From contig NZ_SRSG01000011.1 of the NCBI RefSeq assembly GCF_005543295.1, positions 1 to 53,925 of the forward strand: a stretch of 53,925 nucleotides of DNA. The letters run 5' to 3'. The position numbers and the translations under genes are program-made. Below, piece by piece: positions 35,194 to 44,398 of the stretch (position 1 is the stretch's first letter; every line of letters starts with the position of its first letter). This stretch comes from Halalkalirubrum salinum (GTDB lineage: Archaea > Halobacteriota > Halobacteria > Halobacteriales > Haloferacaceae). The notes under the pieces are model-generated. The model did not search any database. It was given only the letters and a program-made list of their open reading frames with translations, and was not told where the DNA came from.

Positions 35194-35222
35194 CGGTCAT
35201 ACAATCCGGGTATCTGCTGGAA

Positions 35223-35233
35223 AGGACTAAATA
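35223..35233 (+). promoter_or_regulatory. TATA-like box of the ribbon-helix-helix gene
   Basis: AAGGACTAAATAG lies about 28 bases before the ATG at 35258 and suggests a nearly leaderless transcript. Confidence 0.4.
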
Positions 35234-35257
35234 GTCATCAAAATAATCAGTTTAGTA

Positions 35258-35692
35258 ATGGTCAAAAGCACTGTTCGGTTCTCTGAAGATGTCGTCTCGG
35301 AGGTTGAATCGCTCGTCGCTGACGGCCACTTCGAGAGCAAATCCGAGTTCTACCGGTTTGCGTCGGATTACGTTCTCGAACAGCTTGTCGACTCCTACGA
35401 GCCGGTTTCGATCGACTACGAGGAGATCAAACGAGAGATCGCTCCGAGTGCCACGCCAACGGGTGGAAGTGTTGACGGTGACGTCCCCTTTTTCGAGTCC
35501 GTCGTCGTGTTGCGCAAGTATGCGCTACGGGGGAACTTCTCTGACGCCGAGGACTTCATTGATCATCAGTACGAACCAAACCATCCACACGCGATCGTTC
35601 TCGAAGACATGCTCGAACTCTACCGGAGCCGTGCGGCAGATGTGGAGTCCAGCCAGCCTACCCAGGCACCCGTCCATGATCGACATCGGTAA
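35258..35692 (+). CDS. Ribbon-helix-helix (CopG-like) DNA-binding protein
   Basis: The 144-residue protein starts with a ribbon-helix-helix domain: the strand KSTVRFSEDVVSEV, helix 1, and a second helix in ESKSEFYRFASDYVLEQLV. A helical C-terminal domain (about 75-125, VPFFESVVVLRKYALRGNFSDAEDFI) may mediate dimer or ligand contacts. It precedes the pspA gene by about 90 bases in the same direction. A separate T-rich/TATA-like box in that gap suggests individual transcription. The target genes are unknown. Confidence 0.8.
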   Translation: MVKSTVRFSEDVVSEVESLVADGHFESKSEFYRFASDYVLEQLVDSYEPVSIDYEEIKREIAPSATPTGGSVDGDVPFFESVVVLRKYALRGNFSDAEDFIDHQYEPNHPHAIVLEDMLELYRSRAADVESSQPTQAPVHDRHR

Positions 35693-35753
35693 TGCTCAGT
35701 CTCCCTGCACGACCCAGCGTTCCTCTCAGCGGTGTGTCCATCGTCCCAGACGA

Positions 35754-35763
35754 TTTTTTATTC
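35754..35763 (+). promoter_or_regulatory. T-rich box before the pspA gene
   Basis: A run TTTTTTATTC lies about 25 bases before the ATG at 35784. Its spacing fits a TATA box for a leaderless transcript. The same T-tract could also end the upstream transcript. Confidence 0.4.
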
Positions 35764-35783
35764 TTCCCGTTCTTTGTTGAGGT

Positions 35784-36503
35784 ATGGGACTGTTCTCGCG
35801 CGCATCCGACGTACTCGGCTCGAAGGCGGCTGCGATCCTCGAATCTCAGGAAGATCCCGCTGAGGCAATCGATCTCGTCCGCGAGCAGCTGCGTGATGAG
35901 CGTTCCACCGTCGAAAATCGCCTGACCGACTTCGTGACCCAAAAGAAGCGCCTGGAGGCGACACGCGAGGAGGTAGAAGACGAGATCAGCACGTACAACA
36001 GTCGGGCCCGTGAGGCAGTCGTGGACGGTCGCGAGGATGACGCCCGATCGATCCTCGAAGCGAAACACCGACGCGTTGCCCGCCTCGACGAACTGACCGA
36101 CCGTATCGCCGAATTCGAAGACATCCAGGCGGAACTGATCGAGAAGCGAAACGAGCTCCGATCGCGGATCGACGCCTTCGAGAGCGAAGCCGAAGTGCTC
36201 AAGGCTCGTCTCACCGCGCAAACGGCGCAGGAAACGATCGATCGCACCGGTTTCACGAATGAAATCACTACCGTACTCGACCGAGTTGCGGAACAAACCG
36301 AGGAAGAGACTGCCCGCGCACGTGCGATGGAGGAACTTCGATCAGCTGGCGTCTTCGACGAGTCGGATTCGATCGACGACGAGTTGGAGTCCACCCGCGA
36401 GGCGGACGCGATCGATGACGAACTGGACGCGATCAAACGTGGTGATATCGGTGATCACGGCGAACGCGATACGACCGGTGACACAGGCGATGACCGCGAT
36501 TAG
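35784..36503 (+). CDS. pspA: PspA/IM30-family membrane-stress protein
   Basis: The 239-residue protein is almost entirely helical and forms a coiled coil over residues 25-190, starting [20 protein letters not shown] as in PspA/Vipp1. Members bind membranes as ESCRT-III-like polymers and protect them under stress. The C-terminal 50 residues are acidic and repetitive ([20 protein letters not shown]), as in many haloarchaeal homologues. The gene converges with the dihydrofolate reductase gene and overlaps it by four bases. Confidence 0.88.
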   Translation: MGLFSRASDVLGSKAAAILESQEDPAEAIDLVREQLRDERSTVENRLTDFVTQKKRLEATREEVEDEISTYNSRAREAVVDGREDDARSILEAKHRRVARLDELTDRIAEFEDIQAELIEKRNELRSRIDAFESEAEVLKARLTAQTAQETIDRTGFTNEITTVLDRVAEQTEEETARARAMEELRSAGVFDESDSIDDELESTREADAIDDELDAIKRGDIGDHGERDTTGDTGDDRD

Positions 36504-36982
36504 CCGTTTCGGACCCACTCTTCGAGCGTAAACCCGTTGTCTGGCGTCTTTGAGACCAGCGTCCACTCGGTGTCGTCCCACGACGGGTAGTACGTGTCTC
36601 CCTCGTAGGTTCCGGGAATGCGGCTCAACACCATCCGATCGACGTGCGGTTGAAACAGCTCATATATTGTGCCGCCGCCGATGACGTAGGCGGTATCGCT
36701 GAGTGTACCCGCGGTCTCGATCGCCTCTTCGACGGAGCTAACAACCTGAGTGTGTTCGAGCGATACCTCATCGCCATCCATCGATCGACTCACGACGAGC
36801 TGTGCGCTTCCTGGGAGATCGTCGAGCATCGACTCGAACGTAACTCGGCCGAAGATCACGGGATCGTTTGCGATTCGCGCTCGGTACTGTCGCTTATCAG
36901 CCGGAACGCTCGGCCACGGCAACTCTCCATCGCGACCGATGACACCATTCTCAGACAGCGCAGCGACTGAAACAAGTTCCAT
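36500..36982 (-). CDS. folA: Dihydrofolate reductase
   Basis: The 160-residue protein reduces dihydrofolate to tetrahydrofolate with NADPH. It has [23 protein letters not shown] with the usual active-site acidic region, [16 protein letters not shown], and the NADPH-binding [12 protein letters not shown]. Length is typical of the chromosomal enzyme. The 3' end overlaps that of the pspA gene by four bases. There is no partner thymidylate synthase gene in the window. Confidence 0.92.
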   Translation of the reverse strand: MELVSVAALSENGVIGRDGELPWPSVPADKRQYRARIANDPVIFGRVTFESMLDDLPGSAQLVVSRSMDGDEVSLEHTQVVSSVEEAIETAGTLSDTAYVIGGGTIYELFQPHVDRMVLSRIPGTYEGDTYYPSWDDTEWTLVSKTPDNGFTLEEWVRNG

Positions 36983-37081
36983 AGTGATATCTGGGCTGCT
37001 GCGAACAAAAATTGCCCGTCGTTGAGTGTCCGCTGTGTTGATCGATCAAATGAGCGTATCTTGTACACAACTTACAAAAAT

Positions 37082-37089
37082 ATTTATTT
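37082..37089 (+). promoter_or_regulatory. TATA-like box of the wHTH gene
   Basis: TTTATTTC lies about 27 bases before the ATG at 37114, with A-rich sequence upstream. Confidence 0.45.
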
Positions 37090-37113
37090 CTGGCACTGTT
37101 ATTATCGGTACCA

Positions 37114-37518
37114 ATGAGTAAGTCACTTGCAGAGATGCTACGGAACGATATGCAGTGTGAAAGCCTGCTTGAGTGTTTCCACGGGCTCAAAGACCTGGAT
37201 AAGCGATGTTTTGAGTCACTTATCACGAGCGCTGAACCGCTGACAATTGACGAAATTGCCGAGAATGTCGACAGAGAGCGATCGACGGTGTACCGTGCGG
37301 TCCAGCGGCTACTCGAGGCGGGGTTCATTGAAAAAGAACAGATCAACTACGAGCAAGGTGGGTACTACCACGTCTATCGGCCGACTGATGCCGGAGAAGT
37401 CAGAGAAGACATGCAACGGATGCTCAACGACTGGTACGCCAAAATTGGGCAACTTATCCAGGAGTTTGAGGACAAATACGGCGAACAGCAGCCGCCTACT
37501 GCCTCTGCTGAGCAGTGA
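37114..37518 (+). CDS. Winged-helix regulator (TrmB/MarR-like)
   Basis: The 134-residue protein has a winged helix at about 30-95 (LDKRCFESLITSAEPLTIDEIAENVDRERSTVYRAV, wing GGYYHVYRPTDAGEV) followed by a short helix (MLNDWYAKIGQLIQEFEDKY) for dimerisation. It lacks the sugar-binding C-terminal domain of full-length TrmB. Cysteines at 15 and 22 near the start might respond to redox or metal, but this is speculative. It stands alone between the DHFR gene and a MITE-containing gap. Confidence 0.8.
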   Translation: MSKSLAEMLRNDMQCESLLECFHGLKDLDKRCFESLITSAEPLTIDEIAENVDRERSTVYRAVQRLLEAGFIEKEQINYEQGGYYHVYRPTDAGEVREDMQRMLNDWYAKIGQLIQEFEDKYGEQQPPTASAEQ

Positions 37519-37616
37519 TCTCTCTCTGTACTGTGTGTCGACCGCTCAGGTTTTGTTGACGTTTTTGACTGTACTCTCAAAGTGCAAGTAGACTCTGTAC
37601 ACTGTGCCACGGCTCA

Positions 37617-37729
37617 CTATCGTAACGTTTGCAACGCTTCGCAACAGGCACCTCGAAATTCAGTCCGAGAGAGTGTGAACCAGTCGTTGCTGAATCGAAG
37701 TGGAAACATCATTGCAAACGCTACTATAG
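37617..37729 (+). mobile_element. 113-bp MITE-like element, copy B
   Basis: The left end CTATCGTAACGTTTGCAA differs from the right end's complement by two bases; the right end TTGCAAACGCTACTATAG (37712-37729) equals that of copy A. Interior sequence aligns with copies A (reverse complement) and C, with more changes in the centre. It is followed by about 300 bases without a gene, up to the small membrane-protein gene at 38027. Confidence 0.75.
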
Positions 37730-38026
37730 AACAGGCTGCTCTCCTGTTTTGTGGGGTGTGCAACTGGATGTCGAGTGCTGATTATCTGGTTGTCGATCAT
37801 CGAAGACGTGAACTCAATCGGACATGTGATCTGCCGATGACCGCTATTTTAGAACCAAACGACAGATAGGTGACTGGGTACGGTCAAGTATACCGGTAAT
37901 ATTTAATTTATACCATATTATTTATACTTAATGGGAATGGTTCTGATTACAATCGTGTTTTACTTTATCAGTAAGATATTATTTTAGGGTACCTTTCAAA
38001 TTTCACTGTAATCTACATATAACAAT
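37730..38026. other. AT-rich intergenic region upstream of the DUF1328-like gene
   Basis: No supported gene is seen. The last 160 bases are very AT-rich, with several possible TATA boxes (for example TTTATAC around 37921) and an 18-codon hydrophobic frame starting at 37931 that is too short to support as a gene. Confidence 0.45.
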
Positions 38027-38284
38027 ATGTCTGTAGCCACTACTATACGTATGGCACTAATTGAATCGGCGGTATCCAGCAGCTCGGTACGCAGCGTAGA
38101 ACTACTGCAACTGATCCCATTACAGTTCTCCGGCGGGTTCATCGAATTGGCGATCATATTCTTCGTCCTCGCGATTATCGCGGGCGTTGTTGGCGCAAGT
38201 GGTGTTGCCGGCATCAGTATGACGATCGCAAAGTGGTTTGTGATCATCTTCATCGTGCTCGCGGTGATCTCACTCGTTCTGTAA
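38027..38284 (+). CDS. Small DUF1328-like membrane protein
   Basis: The 85-residue protein has two transmembrane helices, [22 protein letters not shown] and [19 protein letters not shown], joined by a short glycine-rich turn. This matches the DUF1328 pattern of small bacterial and archaeal membrane proteins. The first 35 residues are a serine-rich, less conserved extension. An internal ATG at 38051 (MALIESAV) could be the real start. It is flanked on both sides by copies of the MITE-like element, within about 1.2 kb. Confidence 0.75.
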   Translation: MSVATTIRMALIESAVSSSSVRSVELLQLIPLQFSGGFIELAIIFFVLAIIAGVVGASGVAGISMTIAKWFVIIFIVLAVISLVL

Positions 38285-38802
38285 CTCCTTTTGCGGTCTC
38301 ATTCGGCCAGTAACGCACGTATTCTGCAGCCGCTGGCATCGAAACACTCAGAGAGACATTTCTCAGAGGCAACGTTTCAAACCTCCATTGAAATAGTGGC
38401 TGAGAGTGCCCATCCGGTCCATTCGACTGAATGATACGACCCGGAAGCACTACAGCTGAACGACCCTATTGACTGGGTAGCCGATCGACGGTGCCACGGC
38501 CAAACGTCGATCGTGACCTTCGTTCCAGTTCGATCGTCTGAGTAGTGATCCACGATATATCGATATACTATAAAATATATACGAGTATTCGTAACTGTCT
38601 TCTTACAATATATTATTTTTTATATATTTATATCTTAGATAGTTTAGTCAATATTGACAAATATTTGTTGTTATATGGGTGCGATTCAAGCGAATCGAAA
38701 TCCCCATCCTCTGCACAATCGTGGTAGCCATCTCGGGTGATTTTAATTCGACCGAGGCTGCTCGTTGTTGTCTCTCGTTGGTGGCACTACAGCGTTTGAG
38801 AC
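38285..38802. other. Very AT-rich intergenic region
   Basis: No gene is supported here. It includes a stretch around 38555-38670 that is mostly A and T, a perfect palindrome GTCAATATTGAC (38647-38658) and a small inverted repeat CGATTC-AAGC-GAATCG (38682-38697). These could be regulatory signals, or they may mark DNA that collected insertions. A non-coding RNA cannot be excluded. Confidence 0.45.
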
Positions 38803-38915
38803 TTATAATAGTGTTTACAACGCTTTGCAGCAAATAGAACACTATTCGGTCCAAGAGCGTTTAAGCAGACGAATATTGCATAGCAGAGGGAAAATAATTG
38901 CAAACGCTGCTATAC
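38803..38915 (+). mobile_element. 113-bp MITE-like element, copy C
   Basis: The left end TTATAATAGTGTTTACAA differs from copy A's end at four sites, all of them C-to-T or G-to-A changes. The right end TTGCAAACGCTGCTATAC differs at two sites. The interior CGGTCCAAGAGCGTTT and GGGAAAATAATTGCAAACG match the reverse complement of copy A closely. Same length and orientation as copy B. Confidence 0.78.
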
Positions 38916-39086
38916 TTCTGCCCGGATTCGACGCAGTATCGCGAGCGCAGCAGGATACACTGTGCTTACCGATCGTACGATGCGCCTAACAAATTGTCTT
39001 AGCGTGTTCGTTTGTATCATCTCGGTTAAATCTGTCCAGACGGTTTCGGAGACGTACAAATCTCGAACACGCTGTCCACCAACGGT

Positions 39087-39998
39087 ATGTCGAACACAAT
39101 AATAATCCAGAATCCGCAAAGTGGGACCGGAGACCACGTGGATGCGGTACAAGACCGCGCAGAGTTACTCGGCTATACGATTAAACGAACAGAGAACGCA
39201 GGCGATGCGATCTTGTTGACACAAGAGGCCGCAGAAGCCGGATTCGACACGATCGTTGCTGCCGGCGGGGACGGAACAGTGAACGAGGTCGTTCGTGGTA
39301 TTTATCAAGCCGAGGCCTTCGCTGACGTGACGTTCGGGGTCGTACCGGTTGGGACAGGCAACAACTTCGCCGAACAGCTTGGCATTACTGATCTGGATGC
39401 CGCGTTTTCTGTCTTAAAAAAGAGTGATCACCGCCGAATCGATCTCGGTCGGGCCAACGATCGACTCTTTGTGAATTCCTGTGTTGCCGGCTTGACTGCT
39501 AATTCGAGCAGTGAGACGTCTGCAGACATGAAAAATCGGATGGGAACCTTGGCATACGTAATTACGGCTCTTCGATCTATTTCGGATTTCGATTCGCTGC
39601 CAATCACGATCGACAGCTGCAAAACCAAACCGGGAACAAGAGCTTGGAGCGGTAAAGCCCTCAGCGTATTGGTGGGCAACGGGCGACGGTTCACGACCGC
39701 GGGAGACAGCCAGGCCAACATGGAAGACGGACTGTTCGACGTTGCGGTCATCAAAGACGCAGATACGCTTGATCTGATGAGCGATCGGATCGTCGAGCGG
39801 CTTTTCGGTCGAGATTCAGCGCACATCGATCGGTTCCAGACCTCCTCACTGAACATAACTGTCCATACACCGGACACAATCAGATTCAGTCTCGATGGCG
39901 AGATCATCAAATACAACGAACTCTCTCTCGACGTTTGTCCGCAGACGCTCACGGTAGCGGTTGGGGACACGTACGATCCTAACCCTGATCACGTATGA
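39087..39998 (+). CDS. Diacylglycerol/sphingosine kinase-family lipid kinase (YegS/BmrU-like)
   Basis: The 303-residue protein carries the DAGK catalytic signature: IIIQNPQSG near the start, AAGGDGTVNEVVRGI with the glycine-rich phosphate loop, and VPVGTGNNFAEQLGI. The C-terminal beta-sandwich domain includes IRFSLDGEIIKYN. It is a cytosolic or membrane-associated lipid kinase; the archaeal substrate may be a polar-lipid precursor, which is inferred. The end is followed within 60 bases by the PHP gene on the same strand. Confidence 0.85.
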   Translation: MSNTIIIQNPQSGTGDHVDAVQDRAELLGYTIKRTENAGDAILLTQEAAEAGFDTIVAAGGDGTVNEVVRGIYQAEAFADVTFGVVPVGTGNNFAEQLGITDLDAAFSVLKKSDHRRIDLGRANDRLFVNSCVAGLTANSSSETSADMKNRMGTLAYVITALRSISDFDSLPITIDSCKTKPGTRAWSGKALSVLVGNGRRFTTAGDSQANMEDGLFDVAVIKDADTLDLMSDRIVERLFGRDSAHIDRFQTSSLNITVHTPDTIRFSLDGEIIKYNELSLDVCPQTLTVAVGDTYDPNPDHV

Positions 39999-40053
39999 TT
40001 CTACCAGTCTCATATCCGCTTCGAGTTTGTTCCGGTCACGGCCCGAGGCTCAC

Positions 40054-40701
40054 ATGTACACCGTAGATCTCCATACGCACACGCGCTTTTTTCATCCACC
40101 GCGAGGGAAACCGACCGCCTTCGATCCGATCGGGGCCCGACTACTGTCGCTGTGTGCTCGCCGACAGAACCTTGACGGTGTGGCACTCACGAACCACGAT
40201 TATTACCCAGATGTCGACACAACGGGACCGCAGCCACAGTTCATCCCGGGGATCGAAGTTTCAACGACGATAGGCCACATCTTGGTCGTGGGAGCCAACC
40301 CCCCGATCCGAACAACGCCTCAAACGCACACTCCAGAAGAGATTGTCTCACTGGCGCATGAGCGTGGCTGTGCCGCGATCATTGCCCATCCGTTTCGGCG
40401 GAGCCGTGTTCGTGAGAGCGACGCCGACTTCGACGCGGTCGAAATAAATGGCAAACATCCAGACAACGCTGATCGCGTCCGGAAGTTGGCGGCGTCTCTG
40501 GATCTCCCGATCGTCGCCGGGAGCGACGCGCACTACCCATTCGAAGTCGGACGGGCGGTAACGCGCATCCAAGCGACAGCGTTGACACCCGATGCAGTCG
40601 TTGACGCGATCCGGGATGGCAACGTCGAACCGTGTATCCGGACGACGCCTCTCGATGCGGCCATGCGAACCGCATACCGGTACATTCACGCTCTTCGGTG
40701 A
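40054..40701 (+). CDS. PHP-domain metal-dependent phosphoesterase
   Basis: The start at 40054 (MYTVDLHTHTRFFHPPRG) gives 215 residues. Metal-binding motifs of PHP are present: His7 and His9, TNHDYYPD, PGIEVST, AIIAHPFRRS and GSDAHYP. The C-terminal VEPCIRTTPLDAAMR resembles PHP-associated C-terminal regions. The substrate is unknown; this type is often a general phosphatase or nuclease. It is probably co-transcribed with the lipid kinase. Confidence 0.85.
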   Translation: MYTVDLHTHTRFFHPPRGKPTAFDPIGARLLSLCARRQNLDGVALTNHDYYPDVDTTGPQPQFIPGIEVSTTIGHILVVGANPPIRTTPQTHTPEEIVSLAHERGCAAIIAHPFRRSRVRESDADFDAVEINGKHPDNADRVRKLAASLDLPIVAGSDAHYPFEVGRAVTRIQATALTPDAVVDAIRDGNVEPCIRTTPLDAAMRTAYRYIHALR

Positions 40702-40928
40702 GAATTTAGGGCTGGTAAATCTAGTGTCTTTGTTATCAGTGCCACGATGCCGAGAAATCAATCGAATGCCTCTCGAATAGAAGGATCTGCGCCTCGCTGC
40801 ACATTTTAGATCCGTTTTCCATCTAATATTTCGATCACAGAGAGTGTACTGCACTCATGAATGTTAGATGTTATTTCAATAAAAACAACATTTTACTCTC
40901 TGGACCTCATTTGGCGAAACGAGTGACA

Positions 40929-41471
40929 ATGAAACGATTATCATTTAGAGATTCGTCTGGCTCATCGGCGTCTGACGACGACGAGCAGATTACAGAGGCG
41001 ATCGTCGATGCAATCGAGGGATCGAACGACAAGGTCGTCGAAATCAGGCCCGTAAGCAACTCGAGCGGCTGGAGGCGAATCCCTGGGTTGTTGCTTCTGG
41101 CTGGCGCGGTTGGTGGCCTCCTCTGGTGGAGAAAATCCCAGACATCCAGCGAATTCGTCCAGGACGCAGCCGAAAAAACCGCTGAGCGAACCCAAGAAGT
41201 GACCGAACAGGCCGCTGAAACGGTCCAAAGCAGCGGCGAGGCGATCGCCGATCAGGTCGAAACAGAGTCGAAGAAAGCTGGCGATCACGTCGAGCAACTG
41301 GGTTCAGACGCGGCCGAAAAAACGGAGGCCGCTGGCGAAGAGGTTTCGAAGCGAACGACTACAAACGGCGACTCGGACACAACCTACGCCGAGAAAACCG
41401 ACGAGTCGAGCGACTCCTCGGAGCATGACACAGAAACCGCTGACAAAACTAGCAGTTCCTCAAGCAGTTAA
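40929..41471 (+). CDS. Single-pass membrane protein with alanine/glutamate-rich helical tail
   Basis: Using the ATG at 40929 (MKRLSFRDSSGSS) the protein has 180 residues. It has an acidic N-terminus, one membrane helix (about 53-67, IPGLLLLAGAVGGLLWW) and a long tail of alternating Ala, Glu, Thr and Lys (KTAERTQEVTEQAAETVQ and similar) that would be a helix like LEA/YtxH proteins. It ends with a Ser run. Such proteins are often stress-related, but no enzyme function can be given. An upstream in-frame ATG at 40857 is less likely. Confidence 0.7.
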   Translation: MKRLSFRDSSGSSASDDDEQITEAIVDAIEGSNDKVVEIRPVSNSSGWRRIPGLLLLAGAVGGLLWWRKSQTSSEFVQDAAEKTAERTQEVTEQAAETVQSSGEAIADQVETESKKAGDHVEQLGSDAAEKTEAAGEEVSKRTTTNGDSDTTYAEKTDESSDSSEHDTETADKTSSSSSS

Positions 41472-41499
41472 TCTGACGGCGTGAGCGCCCAAATCGGTA

Positions 41500-41505
41500 T
41501 TTTTT
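41500..41505. terminator. T-tract between convergent genes
   Basis: A run of six T lies 29 bases after the stop of the plus-strand gene and 39 bases before the end of the minus-strand gene. Confidence 0.35.
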
Positions 41506-41543
41506 GAGATCAGCTCGAACCGATTTGAGACCCCTGTCCGCGT

Positions 41544-42059
41544 TTACTTGTAGACGTCGCCGCTTTGTTCCCGCGAGCACAACCACGTCCCAAGCGTTAG
41601 CCCGTAGATGACGTGGCCAACGTGAAAGATGGTCGCCTCGTCGGGATCGAGTTCTTGATCAAGGAGGTGTTTGAAAATAACACGTGTCCCAAAGACAGAA
41701 AGCACGAGGCTATACCCAAAAGAGAGACCGATCGCCGCGAACCGGCGGGTACGCTCGGTTCGAAACCCAAGTAGACTGAACCCGGATCCAAACAGGCCAC
41801 CGGCAACCCCACCATACACGAAATGTAACACAAGCCCTGCTCCGGTGGACGCTTCAGGAGCACCACCGCTAATGTACGTTGCCCAGAAATCCGCAGTCGG
41901 CGGAACGGCGCGAAAGAGCGGGAACCGGTACAGAGTCATCAATGCTGTGGCGAGGAGGCCGCCGCCGATGCCTCGAATCAATCCGCGGAACACGTCCAAT
42001 CCGCGGGTACCGATCCGATGACGACCTCGCTGGGTTGGGTCTGGACTACGAGCAGCCAT
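41544..42059 (-). CDS. Predicted four-helix membrane protein
   Basis: The ATG ending at 42059 (MAARSPDPTQRGRHRIG) gives 171 residues; an ATG 27 bases upstream is also in frame. Four hydrophobic segments are visible, including IRGIGGGLLATALMTLYRF, HFVYGGVAGGLFGSGFSLLGF and AAIGLSFGYSLVLSVFG, then a His-containing final helix (FHVGHVIYGLTLGTWL). It may belong to a family like DUF6789, but I am not certain. It stands alone, convergent with the tail-rich protein. Confidence 0.6.
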   Translation of the reverse strand: MAARSPDPTQRGRHRIGTRGLDVFRGLIRGIGGGLLATALMTLYRFPLFRAVPPTADFWATYISGGAPEASTGAGLVLHFVYGGVAGGLFGSGFSLLGFRTERTRRFAAIGLSFGYSLVLSVFGTRVIFKHLLDQELDPDEATIFHVGHVIYGLTLGTWLCSREQSGDVYK

Positions 42060-42232
42060 GTCAACACATTTGCTCGAAACCGGCATAATACTGCCCCCCG
42101 TATTTCATTGTTGTCTGCTTCAAGCGCTAACTCGACACGAAACTCATAATCACCCTGATTGTCGTGGCCCTATTTTGCGTACTGGTTTCCTGTGAACGGG
42201 CTCCTACCTGCCATTTTATCCCGTCTTTGCGG

Positions 42233-44344
42233 TCATTTACCGTCGTCATCCGCCGCAGAGAGCGTAACTGAAACGGTCGTCCCCTCGCCGGGGACAGACT
42301 CGATGTAGATCTCTCCCTCGTGGCGTTCGATAATCCGTTTACACAACGCGAGACCAACTCCGGTGCCACTAGACGAGCTACTGTCGGCCGCCCGCTGGAA
42401 TACCTCAAAGATGCGATCTTGATTCTCGGGCGCGATCCCGATCCCCTCGTCGTGAACTGAGACAATCCAGGTATCGCCACGACGGCGTGTGGAAATCTGT
42501 ATATTCGGTGGCTCCGCACCGCTATAATTAATCGCGTTCTCCAGTATGTTCTGAAACACCTGTCGTAACTGATCGGGATCGCCCCTGACTGTCGGGAGTT
42601 GTTCTGTTGTAATCGTCGCGTCGCTGGCTTCGATCGTGAGCTGCAGATCTGCGTACACTTCCTCGAAGACAGCCGTCAAATCCACCTGTTCGAACGGGTT
42701 TCCTTTCGTCTCCACGCGGGAGTAATCGAGGAGCCCGCCAATCATCGACCGCATTCTGTCGGCCCCGTCGACGGCGAATTCAAGAAATTCAAGTCCCTCT
42801 TCGTCGAGATCGTCGGCATATCGCTGCTCGATGAGTTGGAGATACGACGAAACCATTCGAAGTGGCTCTTGGAGGTCGTGTGAGGCCGCATACGCAAACT
42901 GCTCTAAGCGCTCGTTGGACTCCTCTAACTCTGCGATCGACCGTTCGAGATCTCGGTGGTACCGGTCGCGCTCGATCGCCTCCGCGAGGATGTTGGCAAC
43001 ACTTTGAACGAAATTAACGTCCGCTTCGGTGAACGTCCGGGGTTGCGTGTCGTGGGTGCTCAGGATCCCCCACGGTTCATCGAAGGACCCGATGATCGTA
43101 CTGATGCCGCTTTTGACGCCGTGGCTCGTCAGTAATTCCGGGCCGTGAAATCGGGTTTCCGTCGTGAGGTCCTGGACGACGATCGGATGGTCGTTCTCGA
43201 GAGTATATGCCGCCTGCGAGTCCGTTTCGACGGCGGATACGGTTACGGTACCCACGGATCCCTCCTTCCAGCCGACTCCATGCTTGAGCAGGAGTTCTTC
43301 GCCCTCATCGTCGAGGGCGAGCACTTTACAGTACTCGTTTTCCATGATATCTGCGACCCGTCGGGTGGCCTCATACATGAGTTCTTCGAGATCGTCGGTA
43401 TTGAGCGCAAGTTGACCGAGATCGGATATCGCCTCCTGTTGTCGGGCCCGCTGTTTGAGTTCTTGTTCGTGGGCGGTGTTCTCAGAAATATCCCGACCGA
43501 TTCCTGCCAGTACCGTCGTGTCTTCTGGCGTTTCCAGCGTCGACGCGACAAATTCGTAGGGGATCCGCTCGCCGTCTTTAGTTCGGAGTTTCGCTTCTAC
43601 TTGTGTGCTCCCGGTTTCGAATCCAACGTCGACTGCCTCCGCGATCGACTCTTGATCTGCCGAATCGAATAATGTTCCAATACTCATCGACGAGATCTCT
43701 GTCTTGGCGTAGCCAGTCACCTCACAGAGGCTCGTATTCCAGCGTTTGACTGTTCCGTCTCTGGCGAGCACATAGAGGATATCATCGATGGCATCTAGCA
43801 TGTCACCGGTGTACGTTTTGTAGTGTTCGAGACGATCGTTTGCGTTCTTGGACTCAGCCACCGTCGCTTCAAGGGCTCGTTGGACTTCTTCGAGTTCTTC
43901 TGTGCGTTGTTCAAGTTGACGGGTTCGGGTTTTTTCGAGGGCGTCGTAGATGCCCACGGTGAGGCCCCCCACACTGCTCAGTGCCGTGAGGATCTGGAGG
44001 GACGACAGTGGCCGTGCCACACTCTCTCCGGGCTGAATATGATAGAGCAACAGTACGCCTGCCAGCGCCCCCAATCCGGCGAGACACCAGCCGGCGATGT
44101 CTGGATAGAACTCGGGGTCGATATCGGCCTGTGATATCCAGTGGGCGCCATACAGGAGCAGGGCGCCAGGAGTGGCGATTAGAAGCCCGATAATTGCGAT
44201 GCTCACCGGCGGCACACCCTGGGCGAACTCAGCGAGCGCTCTCCCGACCGCAAGCGTAAGGTACAGAATGCCGAGCGTTCCGATGACACGTCTCGAGCCA
44301 ACGACCGAGAGCACGTGCCGCAAGAACACGACTGGACTACTCAT
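42233..44344 (-). CDS. Membrane-bound PAS-GAF sensor histidine kinase
   Basis: The 703-residue protein has four N-terminal membrane helices (about 18-135), a short coiled coil, a PAS domain (about 185-295, with DDILYVLARDGTVKRWN), a GAF domain (about 305-455), a HisKA domain with the phospho-acceptor His at about 489 (YAASHDLQEPLRMVSSY), and an HATPase domain (about 580-700, DEGIGIAPENQDRIFEVF, then GTGVGLALCKRIIERH). The HDLQEPLRMVSSYLQLIE block is shared with bacteriophytochrome-type kinases. It is the last gene of a three-gene operon with two regulators; the REC-GAF-BAT protein is a likely partner. Confidence 0.92.
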   Translation of the reverse strand: MSSPVVFLRHVLSVVGSRRVIGTLGILYLTLAVGRALAEFAQGVPPVSIAIIGLLIATPGALLLYGAHWISQADIDPEFYPDIAGWCLAGLGALAGVLLLYHIQPGESVARPLSSLQILTALSSVGGLTVGIYDALEKTRTRQLEQRTEELEEVQRALEATVAESKNANDRLEHYKTYTGDMLDAIDDILYVLARDGTVKRWNTSLCEVTGYAKTEISSMSIGTLFDSADQESIAEAVDVGFETGSTQVEAKLRTKDGERIPYEFVASTLETPEDTTVLAGIGRDISENTAHEQELKQRARQQEAISDLGQLALNTDDLEELMYEATRRVADIMENEYCKVLALDDEGEELLLKHGVGWKEGSVGTVTVSAVETDSQAAYTLENDHPIVVQDLTTETRFHGPELLTSHGVKSGISTIIGSFDEPWGILSTHDTQPRTFTEADVNFVQSVANILAEAIERDRYHRDLERSIAELEESNERLEQFAYAASHDLQEPLRMVSSYLQLIEQRYADDLDEEGLEFLEFAVDGADRMRSMIGGLLDYSRVETKGNPFEQVDLTAVFEEVYADLQLTIEASDATITTEQLPTVRGDPDQLRQVFQNILENAINYSGAEPPNIQISTRRRGDTWIVSVHDEGIGIAPENQDRIFEVFQRAADSSSSSGTGVGLALCKRIIERHEGEIYIESVPGEGTTVSVTLSAADDDGK

Positions 44345-44398
44345 ATCGACTCATCCCGATCCGTGCGGGGTCTGAGCGTGAGAATAGGCTTCATCCAC

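Noticed and set aside
37931-37987. 18-codon hydrophobic frame MGMVLITIVFYFISKILF upstream of the DUF1328-like gene
   Set aside because: Too short and in AT-rich DNA, where hydrophobic codons arise by chance; no ribosome site.
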